A stretch of DNA of 64,000 nucleotides, from NCBI RefSeq assembly GCF_014356525.2, contig NC_052506.1, forward strand, positions 19,805,916 through 19,869,915, written 5' to 3'. Every line of letters starts with the position of its first letter. Position 1 is the stretch's first letter. A program made the position numbers and the translations under genes. The DNA is from Nilaparvata lugens. Its lineage: Eukaryota > Arthropoda > Insecta > Hemiptera > Delphacidae. Under the pieces are notes generated by a model that had not been told where the DNA came from, ran no database searches, and worked only from the letters and a program-made list of their open reading frames with translations. This document shows, piece by piece, positions 48,201 through 60,245 of the stretch.

Positions 48201-50150
48201 GCTATGAGGATCAACAAAATCTTATTACAGAATCTCGTTGAATTTTTTACGGCTGATTTTTATAAGTGGAAGAAACACGGCTACTTTTACGCTCGAAGTG
48301 GCTGTATTAGAATCTAGAGAACATGAAGATGTAGATTATATACAAGAATTCAAAGATGATAGAGATCATAATCTTTTAATCTCAACATTTTGTCAATATT
48401 GAGATTCTCTCACTCCAATATGACTAAAATTATACCTTTTTAAAACATTTTTATTGGATTGTCACAAAAGTGAAGAAGACCTAATGTGAATGAAAACTCA
48501 AACATGTTTTCATTCTATTGAGAATGTGAAATTTTATTTAGGAAAATTGGAAATTCAGATGTATTGATTTTTACTATCATCAACAATTAGATAAGAATTG
48601 AATGAATGGAGAATAAATGTTTCTAGCTTTCATTTTCATCTACAACTATTCAATCTGAATTTCAATTTCTGAATTTCTAATTTCAATCTGAAACCACTTG
48701 CAGAATCAAGAATCTGCGATAAGTAATGAATACAAGTACATTTAGACCATATCATTGTTACAATAGTTATATGATCAAAGTAATTAATATTGCATACAAT
48801 AGAACGGGAGTGCCACAATATTGCATGCCAGATTTCAATTTGTGCGTGATCATAGCCTGAAAGGTTCTGTTCAATTGGGTTAAAAAAGTAGAAAGAGAGG
48901 TTAGGGATGTTCGGTTTTGGCGTTTTAATAGTGATATGTTAATATTATTTGAAATGTGTTTATAATTTTTGATAATGCACACATATAACAATAGATTAGA
49001 ATACTCGCACTTAATTTAACCATTGAGAAATTCTTCTACCAAATTTTTTCAATACAATTTTTCAGGATTATTCTCAACTAAATGTGTCAGCCTAACAAAT
49101 CGCACATGTCTCTCTTTTGAATAGACAAATGTAGTGCGACTTGAACAGTGATTCTGATGGACCTTTTTCACTAGAACATCGAATGCCTAATTTGTCTTGC
49201 TGCAAGTAAGACAGATCTTGCGAACGAATCTGGTCGGGGCGTGGGATGTGAATCAGGCGCAGATTAACTGGGAACTTTGTACACGATTTGGGGATTTTAT
49301 CAGTGCCGAGTGTCACCTCCTCAATCCTTCACAAGAGTGGTTAATTTATAGTATTTCTCGGCGAGCGACAGGCTCCAAGCCCATAACGCGCCCTTCTTAA
49401 CGCTTCGTCGCCGGCTTGACGTGCACAAGTGAGAGAGTGAGAGCGCCGATTGATGGATGGCCTTGTTTGCCATTCAGACTGAGACAGATTTCCTCCACGT
49501 CGATACAACTCCGGCGTTCGAACCCAACAGAGATGAAATTTCTGTACGGTAACCATTGAGAAACTCCAATCACCAGAGCAATTTATCAAGAAGAATAATT
49601 CCTTCGATAGTTGAGACCAACACATGCGCTGAGGTTTTCTCTACTAGCTGATCCGGGCAATGTTTCTAAGCTCGCCGATCATTGCCACAATCTTGAATCA
49701 CTCGCTCTCCTGGTAGAGTCAAGAATCGCAACGTCAAATCCGTTCACAAATCATGCCTCTAGACTGTTCTTGAGACAGTCATATTCAAGAAACCAGTCCA
49801 ATTCTCGAATGTTCACATTCTTAACGATCATCGACAAGCCTCATGTGACACTGATGATATGAGAGTTATTATAAAAATAAATCATCAAGGAAACAGATGA
49901 TTTTTTTTTCAAAATGAATTGATACTTTGGTATGAAAAATTGATTCTATGGAAAGAGATGTTGCGGTATTTCTCCATGATAAGAAAAATAAGATACTGAT
50001 ATTGTCAATACCATAAAAATAATATTATATTAGTAATGACAACATCAGTGTCTTATTTATTTCATTTTACTCGGGGATGAGTGCTGAAATATCACAATGA
50101 TTCTCGATAGTAATTAATCTAAGAGAGTGATCATGAAATAATTTTTTTTT
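45241..50150. other. Intronic DNA, mostly unassigned
   Basis: A (TTA)n run lies at 46879-46896 and a loose ATCACC/GATCAC-rich repeat at 46045-46180. A GC-richer stretch at about 49200-49520 holds overlapping short frames on both strands without known motifs. No gene supported. Confidence 0.4.
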
Positions 50151-50462
50151 GAGGGTGATGCCCACATGAGCTCTAGGCTTGTTTGCGGATAATGATCATG
50201 TCAAATAAAATAGTTTTCTATTCACAAAAATTAAATACAAATTTATACAAATTTTGATGAGACGGATGATAAGGGGAGATAAATAGACCTACACAGTTTT
50301 AGGTGGGCTTTGAACCACCGAAAGCGATTATACAACTCATGAATCATATTCAGAGGAATTGGCTCAAGCGGTCACCCTTCAAACGGGAGTACTAGGCACA
50401 TGATTCTTACCTTATCTTAGCGATAACCTATCAGTGCGACCACTGAGTCAAACCGTTTTCTT
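50151..50462 (-). mobile_element. tRNA-derived SINE, apparently full length (family S2)
   Basis: On the minus strand it starts near GGTTTGACTCAGTGGTCGCA (A-box-like TGACTCAGTGG), has a B box GGTTCAAAGCC at about 50307-50317, and ends CTAGAGCTCATGTGGGCATC ACCCTC, followed by A-rich sequence. Head, body and shared tail together identify an RNA polymerase III-type SINE. Confidence 0.7.
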
Positions 50463-50677
50463 TCCTCACATATCATTTCAAATAATTTTGAAATTATAAT
50501 CTTAAAAAAAATATATTCCCACAAACAGTGAAGAAAGAGTGAACAATCAAGAAAGCAGAAAAATGTCAATGAATTGAGATACATGAATTGAAGTATGCAA
50601 AAATATGGAGATTGACTTTTGGTTGATGATGCTGTATTGCGGTTGTTGATTATATTGTGAATTGCACTCGATTTCAG

Positions 50678-50830
50678 GAAGCAGAGGAGTGGATGCTCCC
50701 TATGCAGTTGTGGTGTTCGTGCATGGCGAGTCCTACGAATGGAACTCCGGGAATGTGTACGACGGAAGCGTACTGGCCAGCTTCGGGCACATTATTGCTG
50801 TCACAGTCAACTATCGTCTGGGGATATTGG
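50678..50830 (+). CDS. Nlg: Neuroligin-like exon 3 (HGESYEWNSGN)
   Basis: Acceptor ATTTCAG ends at 50677 and donor GTGAGT starts at 50831. Entered in phase 1, the split glycine codon is completed and the exon reads SRGVDAPYAVVVFV, HGESYEWNSGNVYDGSVLAS, FGHIIAVTVNYRLGIL, ending in phase 1 in a glycine codon. HGESYEWNSGN.YDGSVLAS is diagnostic of neuroligins: the oxyanion-hole HGGG/HGG of active cholinesterases is replaced by HGES, in keeping with an adhesion rather than enzymatic role. The rest of the esterase domain, the transmembrane segment and the PDZ-binding tail lie beyond the right edge. Which insect neuroligin paralogue this is cannot be decided from about 190 residues. Confidence 0.93.
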
Positions 50831-50963
50831 GTGAGTCGAATTATAATTTCTCATGAATCGATGTATGAATCTCATATGATACGATCATATTTACATGATA
50901 GTAGTAGAAAGAATTATAGGTATTTATAAATAGATAGTTAATCATATCACTATCGTTATACTG

Positions 50964-51222
50964 AGTTATACTGAGTGGATCAGATGCTGGCTTTATGATT
51001 CAGAGGCCCGGGTTCAAATCCCGGCCCGGGCAAGATATTTATCTCGGGCCACTCCCGTGTTTCGGATGGACACGTTAAGCCGTCGGTCCCGGCTGCCTAA
51101 AAAGCAGTCGTTAAGTCATGTCAGAGGCTCTGAAATTGATCAGTTGCGACCTGAAAACTCTGACACCAGACCTGAGCCAGCCAGGTCACTCGATATTATT
51201 ATTATTATTATTATTATTATAC
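50964..51222 (+). mobile_element. tRNA-derived SINE, full length (family S1)
   Basis: The tRNA-like head has ACTGAGTGGATCAGATGCTG (A box) and GGTTCAAATCC (B box, 51011-51021) within a CCCGGGTTC...GGCCCGGGC stem. The body follows (CCCGTGTTTCGGATGGACAC, GCCGTCGGTCCCGGCTGCCT), and the (TTA)n tail lies at 51194-51222. The head has enough tRNA likeness to be detected by a scanner, but it lacks a proper cloverleaf. Confidence 0.8.
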
Positions 51223-51405
51223 TGAATAATAAAACTAAGTATTGTCCTACCACAGATTGAATAAAATCTAGATATCGGTTTCGCTTATTGATGAAAATTG
51301 GTGTCGATATTGATATAAATTGTGAGACAATTATCAATCTCTGGTAGACTTGACAACAAGTGAAGAGCAGCCTTATTTTGTATACAAATAAAAGTATTTC
51401 ATGTA

Positions 51406-51582
51406 CTAAAGGTCGAGCAACGCTGTTGGTGGAGTCATTGGCCTATCAATGTGAACGTCTACGATTGGTCTAGACAAACCCCTCTTCAATAAGCGGTTCA
51501 GACAAAACAAAATGGTTGTTTTAGACCAATCGCTGACGTGTGTTGGTCAAGGCGTCCACCAATAGCGTTGCTCGACCGTTAG
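51406..51582. mobile_element. TA-flanked MITE, 177 bp
   Basis: The left end CTAAAGGTCGAGCAACGCTG then TTGGTGGA pairs with the right end TCCACCAATAGCGTTGCTCG then ACCGTTAG, flanked by TA on both sides (51404-51405 and 51583-51584). Inner parts also pair (ATTGGTCTAGAC / TTAGACCAAT). The TA duplication points to the Tc1/mariner group. Confidence 0.75.
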
Positions 51583-51584
51583 TA

Positions 51585-51889
51585 TAAATATTATTGCTCT
51601 CTACTTGTAGATTTAGTTCACCAGAAATTGATAATGGTGTAACAACCGTTTATCTCGATTTTTAATGAATCTATGTTTGGACAATATCTAGTGTTTCTAT
51701 TCAGGATAGAAAGAAACTGACACAAAAACCTATCAACCTAACAACAACCCACCACAACATCAACTTCACAACTGAATATTACAATATTATATCGATGGGA
51801 ATTCTTTAACTGGAACCAAGTCAATAATGTCGTGTATATGAGCCTACATTGTAAAACATACTCAATTGTATTGTAATTATATATATTAC
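51585..51889. other. Intronic DNA between MITE and solo LTR
   Basis: AT-rich, nothing recognised. Confidence 0.4.
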
Positions 51890-51893
51890 AACT

Positions 51894-54418
51894 TGTAACG
51901 TTATTTTTGTGAATAACAGTCTGCCTGGCTTGGCTGCAGTTGGTAAAGCATGAGTAAAAAACTATACAACTCTGGTTGTGGTTCTTAGGATACAAATTAG
52001 ACAAAACTCTTATAGGCTCGCCCAGGAGCTCCCGCAATTCACTGCTCTTGGACAATTTATATAAATCTCTGGAACGTATTATTTCCAAAGATTTGATTAT
52101 CAATGCTAAATATCGCTGTCTAAACCAACTTATTCGGTGAAGAATAAAGTCGGATGGTAATTTTCTTAATACTTCAATACTGGTAACTTGATAAATAAAT
52201 ATGAAATTGGTCATGCATGGCAGTGGGGAAATAAATAGAGGGTACACCATAAAAAATTTGATACATATATTGTACAGGAAAATATCAACGAACAAAGAAA
52301 TGTAGAAATATATAGAGCAACAAGCAAAAATAATAAAAATAAGAACAAATAAATCAAAAATGAAATATCACAGATTAGCTCACTAGTTCTTTAGCACGAA
52401 ACGTACCATGTGCTTTTACTTCATTAATCGTATGCATTTTATCATCTCTTCTCTTGCCTTTCTCAGTACCGAGAAATCTTTTGTCACCATTTATTTCCAT
52501 CTAACAATCTTTCACATCTGCATCTATTGCTGATTTTCCCCCTTTTCATTTTTTCTTCTTTCGTTCGCCTTTTCTTTTAATCTATTAAGCGTTACTACAT
52601 GGAAAGTTATAGTTTTCTTTCTCTTCAATATCTTTCTTCTCTGACCTTGCTTACTGATAGGATTTTTCTTTCGTATTATTATTATTATCTTTCATATATA
52701 TAAATAGATATATTATACGTATTATTATTTTATTTTAGGCTACTTCTTGTACTGTTACTCATTCCCCACACACAGATCCGTCTATGTGGGGAAAATATTC
52801 ACAAATCTGTTTTTAGATATGTTGTCTATGTATCTTGTGCTTTGTATTGTATTGTGAATTTATTCTATGCAGCTTAGATATCGACTTGCTGCTGCTTGTC
52901 GATTTAAAAATCTCACTATATATCTCCTTTCCAAAAATCATAAAAATAATCAATTGATAAATCATAAATCTCAAATATAATAATATGTATAGATCTCAGT
53001 ATATTTCTCAATATATTTATATCTCTCAGGGCTTAAGGTTCGGCCTCTGGTGGAAGTAGATAAGTTAATTTATCCATTGAACAAGAGCTACATTTATATC
53101 TTTACAATTTGCTAACAAAATTAATGATTTAGTGAGCATTTATTCATTATAATATTAAATTAAAATATTTCTTTAATCTGTGTATCCTTAGACATATGCA
53201 TTTGATATAATTCATTTAACTAGTAATATATGTTTCTTGTACCTTTTAAGACTTGGGCAAGTTTTATAACAATTTTTAATATTTATAACCTTTCCGACGA
53301 GCTAGCTTTTTATATTTTTGTTTCACTCGAAGCACTGAGGGCGCCCGAAATTTATATATTTCGGTAATTTATCACTCACGTGCTGAATTTTCACAAGACG
53401 ATGGTGGCGATCCGAATTTCCTGGTCGTCCCGGATTTTTTGGTGGCTGAAGTCGTCCTCTCCAAGGGAATAAATTAATATTTGAATGACTTATGCTTTAA
53501 TACAGCATCACTAAGCCTTATACAAATAAATTAATGAATTTAAACTTTAAGTCTTTTAAATGTACAATTCAACAAAGGGACTTGTGCTCTATAAAATTCA
53601 GTGGCGTTCCAATGGCAGTGTCTGGCAGGCAAGTGGGCAAGTCCTACCCTTATTTTCTACAATCATACTTCTGACTTACAAATTTGCATACATTTAAATA
53701 TTCAGTAACTACGCCATTAAAAAGATCAAATAGTCCGTGCCAATCTGCTAAATTATTACCTATATCTTAGGTATTATATTTTATAATTACTCGGACCATA
53801 TCCGATACATAAACTGAGTAGTGATAACTTATAAATTCTTATCATTTATAAAAATATTTATAGATAAATTTGAATTGGCTCACTATATCCGCCCATCGAT
53901 TACTGTAATTTGATTGGTTCATGCAAATTTCACAAATGTATCCATGCGCCTATGAATATCCTACTTCCTTAATATTTTCATTTTTTTTTTTTTTTGTGGT
54001 TTATATATGTTCATTACGAATAATAAATATTTTTGGAATTTATAAGTTGTTTTTCCCTCTACAACAAGTAGCCATGTGCTTACCAAATCCTCTAGTTGAA
54101 TACTATTTGTTTACAACAAATTTTTGCCAAGGTGTCTGGCTAGATTTCACATTATACGGCTTGATCGATTATTAGGTTGCCGACCAGTAGGTATTATAGC
54201 CTAACCTCAAATTTTCAATATTCTATATAATATAATAAATAGCAAATAAAATTATTTTCTATTCGGCTGTTCTAATTTTAGCCATGGTACCCATTATTAT
54301 CTAATCTTTCACTTGTTGCTATCGCACTAAGCGATAATAGAGCAGCTGTTTGCTCCAGACCTATAAAAATTCTTTCCATTAGCGATTTTGCTTGCTTATC
54401 AAAATTTAATACGTTACA
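51894..54418 (-). mobile_element. Solo LTR, family B, full length 2.5 kb
   Basis: On the minus strand it starts TGTAACG (54418 downward) and ends CGTTACA (51900-51894), flanked by a perfect AACT duplication (51890-51893 and 54419-54422). It aligns with the + strand copies along its length, for example TTGAAAATTTGAGGTTAG near 54205-54225, the CGACGAGCTAGCT and CACTGAGGGCGCCC segments at 53296-53345, and GGTACACCATAAAAAATTTG at 52239. As the longest of the three it best represents the LTR. Open frames inside, including a 185-codon one on the minus strand, show no domain. Confidence 0.8.
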
Positions 54419-54422
54419 AACT

Positions 54423-56619
54423 CGACCTCATGATATCACAAATTAAATCAATGGAAATTCCACATCTGAAGCCATGATAAAGCAAAGTGGAGTAGACGCA
54501 CGTGTTCCAGTATTGAATAAATAGATACATTCATTGTCGTTCAACATTGCAATAGTTATATACCACGTCTGAAATTGTAATTAAGCTAATATACTCAACC
54601 TATATATTGGAGGTTTTAAATTTAATTGTTTAGTAACTATTATTATCAATATTGTATCCAATAGGGAAATCGTTCTCATGAGAAGCATGATAAATTTAAT
54701 ATGAACACCGACTCTACCATCGAATGTGTATATCTTCTCCCTCAGCTTCATTGATTTTCAATTGTAGCTCTATATGATGAATATATTCACTGAATAGTAA
54801 TTAAAGATAACACGTATAATTCCGGTATGCTTCCTTTGACAACATACAGTCCATGAAAGTTAGCAGCTTTTCAAAGCTACATCAACTCATTTACAGTTGA
54901 ATAAAGTGGAACCTAATTGATAGGTTGACTGATAATAATTACAAGTTGTAATATTGAATAGAGAGGTTATGTAGTGTCCCAGAAAAGAGTGATATTGTTC
55001 ACTACCATGTTGTTCATTACTCCATGGTAGTGTGGAAGGTCAAAGCATAGCATTTCAAACGAACTGCACAGTTTATAATAATGGAAGCTTTATGACCTGG
55101 AAAAGTAACAGAAGCTCAATTGTCGCTGTATTCTCATTATTCAAGTTCAGGTATTTATTGGAGCACGCTGACTGCAGACCTACATTCTCATTAAGCGTGC
55201 GAGTATTGTTCGTGGGAAAACTCACATCTCTCATCTCTGTGTTATTTGAAAACCATTGACCGGACACACATCATCATTTACAATATCTATTTCCGTAAAA
55301 TTGAACTCGTACTCATATTTGAACTGCATTCATGCACGGGGTCAAATTGCAAAACTTATCAGCTATTCTAAATATAATGAGGTGGAACAGCTAATGTAGT
55401 TGATGTGGGATGAGAAGCAAATTTGCTATTAATATACGAACCGGTCCAAACATAAGTTGAAAATTATGAATCCTATTCCAGATTCAGATAATAATATTGA
55501 TTCACCTTACTATTAATTTGATTCTATTCATTCGATTTCCACCGGTGTTTCCACTGTAATTCATTTATGATGAATCATTGTCATAATGCGGCGTATTTCT
55601 ATAATTTTCTCTCAATTCATTTTCAAATAACAATTTACATCACCAAAATTTCGCATTGCTCGCTTTATATGTATAGAATAGATTGGGAGTATAAAATATT
55701 TCTATTGAACTTGTATTCTGTGGGGTATTACTTTTTACTGAATTTATCAGGTAGTTTTCAGAAATGTTCTAAGTTCTGAATATTTTTTATTGAGCTATGT
55801 TGTTTCATCATATAAATCATATTCAGCATGTTCCTTCCCTATTCATTGCCAGAGCCTGTCAAGTAATCATGGAAAATTCAAAAAAAAAAAAATTCAGATG
55901 CTATGAGAAATACATTAACTAAGATGACAAAATCTTTGATTTTAGATCGCATAAATCCTCCGCAAGCTTTATATCAGATTCAAACTTATTATTACACGAT
56001 AATACTTCCAATCAATTTATTTTCATCATAATATATGGTCTGGAATAATAAAAGTGTTGAATACTGTAGTATTGAAGTACTAAACTTTAAACTGACTGAT
56101 CTCTAGGAATGATCCTTGAAATAAGGCTACACATCTCATATAAAAATATTCTGATCATACACTCTCACAAATCACTGATCCATATTATAAATTACATGCA
56201 GCATCATTCGTCTCGGCTGTCTCAAGACTCTCATTTGTTTTCTCAATAATTTTATTTTCGTTTGACTTCAAAATTCATTTTTGAAATCGATAACAGACTC
56301 GGCCTCATTCCGAACAGACATTTCCATTTCTCACAATCTAGTTATTCTTCACTAATCATCTTAGCGAATCAAATTATCAGTCTCTCTTGGAGTTTCTGGC
56401 CAAAACAAGGCCTGACGAGCGTTGGTGTTTGAATTGAACTACAGGGGAAAGGTTGAGTCCATCTAGCAAGCAGCGGTGCGGTACAGAGCTGTGAGCTGGG
56501 AGGCACTCCAGAAGTTCATTATCAACCCGCTTCGCATGAAAACTCAATCGTGGAACATTGTGCCAAGAAGTAAAACCCAAACTCATTCTATTTGAGATCT
56601 CATCTCAATTATTCCAGAT
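54423..56619. other. Intronic DNA, nothing recognised
   Basis: AT-rich sequence without supported gene or named repeat. Confidence 0.4.
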
Positions 56620-57430
56620 GGATCTGACGTTTTCTATGTTTTCACTTGCACTGATCACTTTCTAATGTTGATTTCAAGTAAGGATATCTCAAAACAATAT
56701 CTTATCAATGTTAATCTATAGCAATAATGGATATTAGTTCAGGAATACCATTAATTATTTTAGATGGGTCCAACGTTTTCAGTGTATAGGATATCTCATT
56801 GGACTATTCAGTGAGTAGGTTTTTGATTTTGTATTCAATTTTTTTAAATAAGTGCAATATTTCTAAAGTTTTTAATTTATTGTGATACATTCTGTAATAT
56901 TTATTTAGAGTATAAAATCAACCTTTGAAATTCAAAATTTTAAATAATCTTTCTTGGACCGAAAATCAAGTGACGAAGCAGTGTGTGATTACATAACCTT
57001 ATCTTTTGGGCAACATTAACATTTTATCAAAGTTTTTGGAGAGAAATAGCACAGGCTCAGCCTAGATCATAACTGTATTATTTTATACAATCAATGAATA
57101 AAATAATAAAAAAAATTGGAATGTTTTCACTCCTACTTATCACTTTGTAATGTTAATTCCAAAAGAAAACTCGTTTCAATGTCGTTTCGTACGTTTTCAA
57201 TGTTTTGGAATATTTTCACTCTCACTGAACACTTTCAAATGGCGATTCCAAGTAAGAATATTTCAATCAAATAATTTATTGATATTTAACCAAACAATAA
57301 TGGATATTCACTCAAAAAAGCCATTCAGTGAATACTAATAATATTTAATAATACTAAAAAAGCATTATTTTGTATAGGTCCAACGTTTTCAATTTTTTCA
57401 CTCCCATTGATCACTTTCTAATGTTGATTT
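56620..57430. repeat. Field of degenerate tandem/dispersed repeats
   Basis: Four diverged copies of a motif containing CGTTTTC.ATGTTTTCACT, then CACTGATCACTTTCTAATGT and TGATT.CAAGTAAG.ATAT, at about 56620, 57115, 57191 and 57376. Two also share CAATAATGGATATT about 80 bp later, and TAGATGGGTCCAACGTTTTC (56761) or TATAGGTCCAACGTTTTC (57372) begins units. The unit is about 145 bp where best preserved. Confidence 0.6.
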
Positions 57431-60241
57431 TGAAAAAAAGGTTTTCTTCACTAAATATTATTTGATATTATTTATTCACACCCTGAAGTAGAGAATAAAG
57501 CAGAGATGAAATTTTGTTCACTCTAAAATTGTAATGATTCATCAAAAGTTCCAATCCGTTACGAGCATTTTGTGGTCAGTTAGTATCAATTCAATTTTGA
57601 AATAGTAATTTCTATAAACTAAATCGTGGAATAAATCCGAATTCATTTTGATTCAATGAGAGTTGTGATTGAATCTGTTCTGATTGATCTGTTCTATTAA
57701 CAATGAATATGAACAGCTGAAAATGACAAAGAATCAATCAAGTGGAGCAGAACTGCTCATCTTAGCAAAAATCTATTAAAATATTGATAAATATTCGGCA
57801 CATTATCGAGCTTGATCAAAAATATGCAATTTGTGTTAATGAGTTTCTGGAACGTTTCACACACAATTATGAATAATAAGGTTGTAACACCATCGATGTG
57901 ATTTGCATTTTTGTGTAGGCCCGTAGGCTATTTTCAGCCGACAAGAATTTCCGTTTTATGAATACTAATAAACTTTGCCACATTTTCGGTGCTAACTTTG
58001 ATGAAAAGTTACCTGTATAGCTAGTTGGGCTGTGATTCTTGCATCATCACTGCCGTTAAAAAAGCCCTGACATTCGAAAATCGGCCGCTTGCTCTGTAGA
58101 AAAAGCCGTGAAGGGCAGAATTTGCATTAGCGTGTGCGAAGCTTTTCACGGGATTAAAACTGAGAATTAAGCACGAACTAGTCACCGCTCGAATCGCTAG
58201 AGGTGTGGGTCTTAACTCTGAATTATACAGCTTTGCCTCCGCACTTCATCATTGGAATTTGTGCAACATATGAATCTCATCCAAGCTTGACTCGAAATCA
58301 ACTTCACGTGAATCCTGGAAGACCAGCCAAATTTGAAATACAATTTCTCTTTCCTAGAACAGGATTTACATTTCTGCTTTCTTCTTGGAACCAATACAAC
58401 TTTGTACTTCATATGAATAACTATATTTATTTATGAGATTCAAATGTAATTGAAATTTCATAGTTTTACACCAGTGCGAACTATATGCATGCCATAGAAT
58501 GGCTAGGGGAGCGGAACAATATTTGAACCATTGTTCATTTCTTGGGATTGTTGATCGTTAAAACTAATGGATAATGGTCATTGAATCGATGTTTGTTGAA
58601 ATTCATTGATCGGCTAAATTCAGACGTTAGTCTAAATAACACAAATTGAACTCAACTTTCTAACAGATTGAACTAGAATTAAATTCTAAACTGATTGATG
58701 TTAAATTGAATTGATCCGGTGATTCTTATTAATCGTGTAGATTCACATCAATATAAAAATGAAATAAAAAGTATAGATCTGAACATATTTGGAGGTCTCA
58801 ACACTCAATGGAAATCCATCACAGCTCTTCCCTAAAATTAATCTCATCTCAACTCAGAAAATTCATTACGTATTTCTCAAGTTAGAAGTTAAGTTATTGA
58901 ATGGTGAATGCAATGGGATATTTACGATAAGATACTGACATTATTGTAGTACCAATAATTAATCATAAATATCGAAATGCAATTTTTGATAGTTGTGAAT
59001 CATTGATTCAGTAGCTAAGTGTATGGCTTATGATTGGATATTATCCTGAAATGTTCCAATTCTGACAGGAAATCTATGATCTTATTCTATTCTACACATT
59101 CGATCATATATTTAAACACATGTTTTAGTGAATTCCGAACCTCAACGTATTTCTCGATAACATTTCAGAGCTCACAACTGAAATGAAAGTTCAGCCGAGA
59201 AGGTTGAGACATTGGAATCAATTTTCTGACTCTTGCTGACGTGGGATTCCGCGGAGAGGAGGTTACTGAGTGCAACAAATTACCAGAGCACAGATTATTC
59301 ATTCAAGGATTTGCACGATCCGGGCCGCCGCACGATCCATCATGTCAGATTACATTTATTGCATTATTTGCGATGTACGGAGATCCATTTCTGCTCCCCT
59401 TTTCCTACAATATCAGGCACTGTTTGTACTTTCAGTTTGCTCTTTCGACATGTTTTAGCCATTCGTTCTCGCTACCAATTCATATATTCGTATCACACAC
59501 AAGCTCTTTTACTTTCAATTCCATACTTTCAGATGATGATTCCTTCCCAATATAATGATTAGCCCAACTTCCAGTCTCCTGGATATTCTATATTATGCTC
59601 CTTTCACATACTAATTCCTTCTAAATATCTGACAATTGATTTCAGTTTTAGAAATATTCGAAAGTAGATACGTCAGGTTTACTTGATTAACCTATTGTCC
59701 TCAATCAATTCACTTGCAGATTGTTTCAAAATTCTTATCGATTGAATACATATTTCATCAACAAAAGATAACAGATTCTATACTATTGTTTTATCGGTCT
59801 ATACCCAGTCCTTTGCATTAAGTGTACTTGATTATTTCATTCAAACTGATCAGATTGAAGAGTGGTAGATCATCACTACATCGAAAAAATACAGTTGAAA
59901 ATGCCAATGAATTTGGTGTCTTCTATGAGATATTGGAAATAACAAAAAAAAATGTTCTCATGTGTATCATGTTCACTCATGTTTATCCTGTCAACATAAT
60001 ATTACATCATGCTCATACAATTTACATGATATATAATATCGTATCGGTAGAATATTTTTAGCCTTCTGCAATAATTTGGAAAGTCCTATTGGATTCTTCT
60101 AGTATTGCTTCGTAAATCTTCAGTGAAGGAAGCATGATTTGCGTCTATCTCTATTTTTATCAATATTGAATTACAGCTGATAAAACGTGGCCTATATTTT
60201 GTGGTGAATTTGAAGAATTTTCTGCAAAATTTGAGAAAAAT
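57431..60241. other. Intronic DNA, nothing recognised
   Basis: Somewhat GC-richer at 58020-58210. Two overlapping ~105-codon frames at 59233-59562 lack motifs. No gene supported. Confidence 0.4.
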
Positions 60242-60245
60242 ACAT

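Larger units (their letters stand above)
15872..50677 (+). other. Large intron before neuroligin exon 3
   Basis: About 34.8 kb between exon 2b and exon 3, phase 1 on both sides. It hosts the 8.2 kb LTR element, a Helitron-like element and most of the SINEs and MITEs listed below. Open frames within it are short and unsupported. Confidence 0.75.

Noticed and set aside
50964..51040. tRNA gene
   Set aside because: A and B boxes are present, but the cloverleaf is incomplete and the sequence continues into a SINE body.
51738..52295. 185-codon minus-strand frame
   Set aside because: It overlaps the end of the family B solo LTR and its flank, and shows no recognisable domain.
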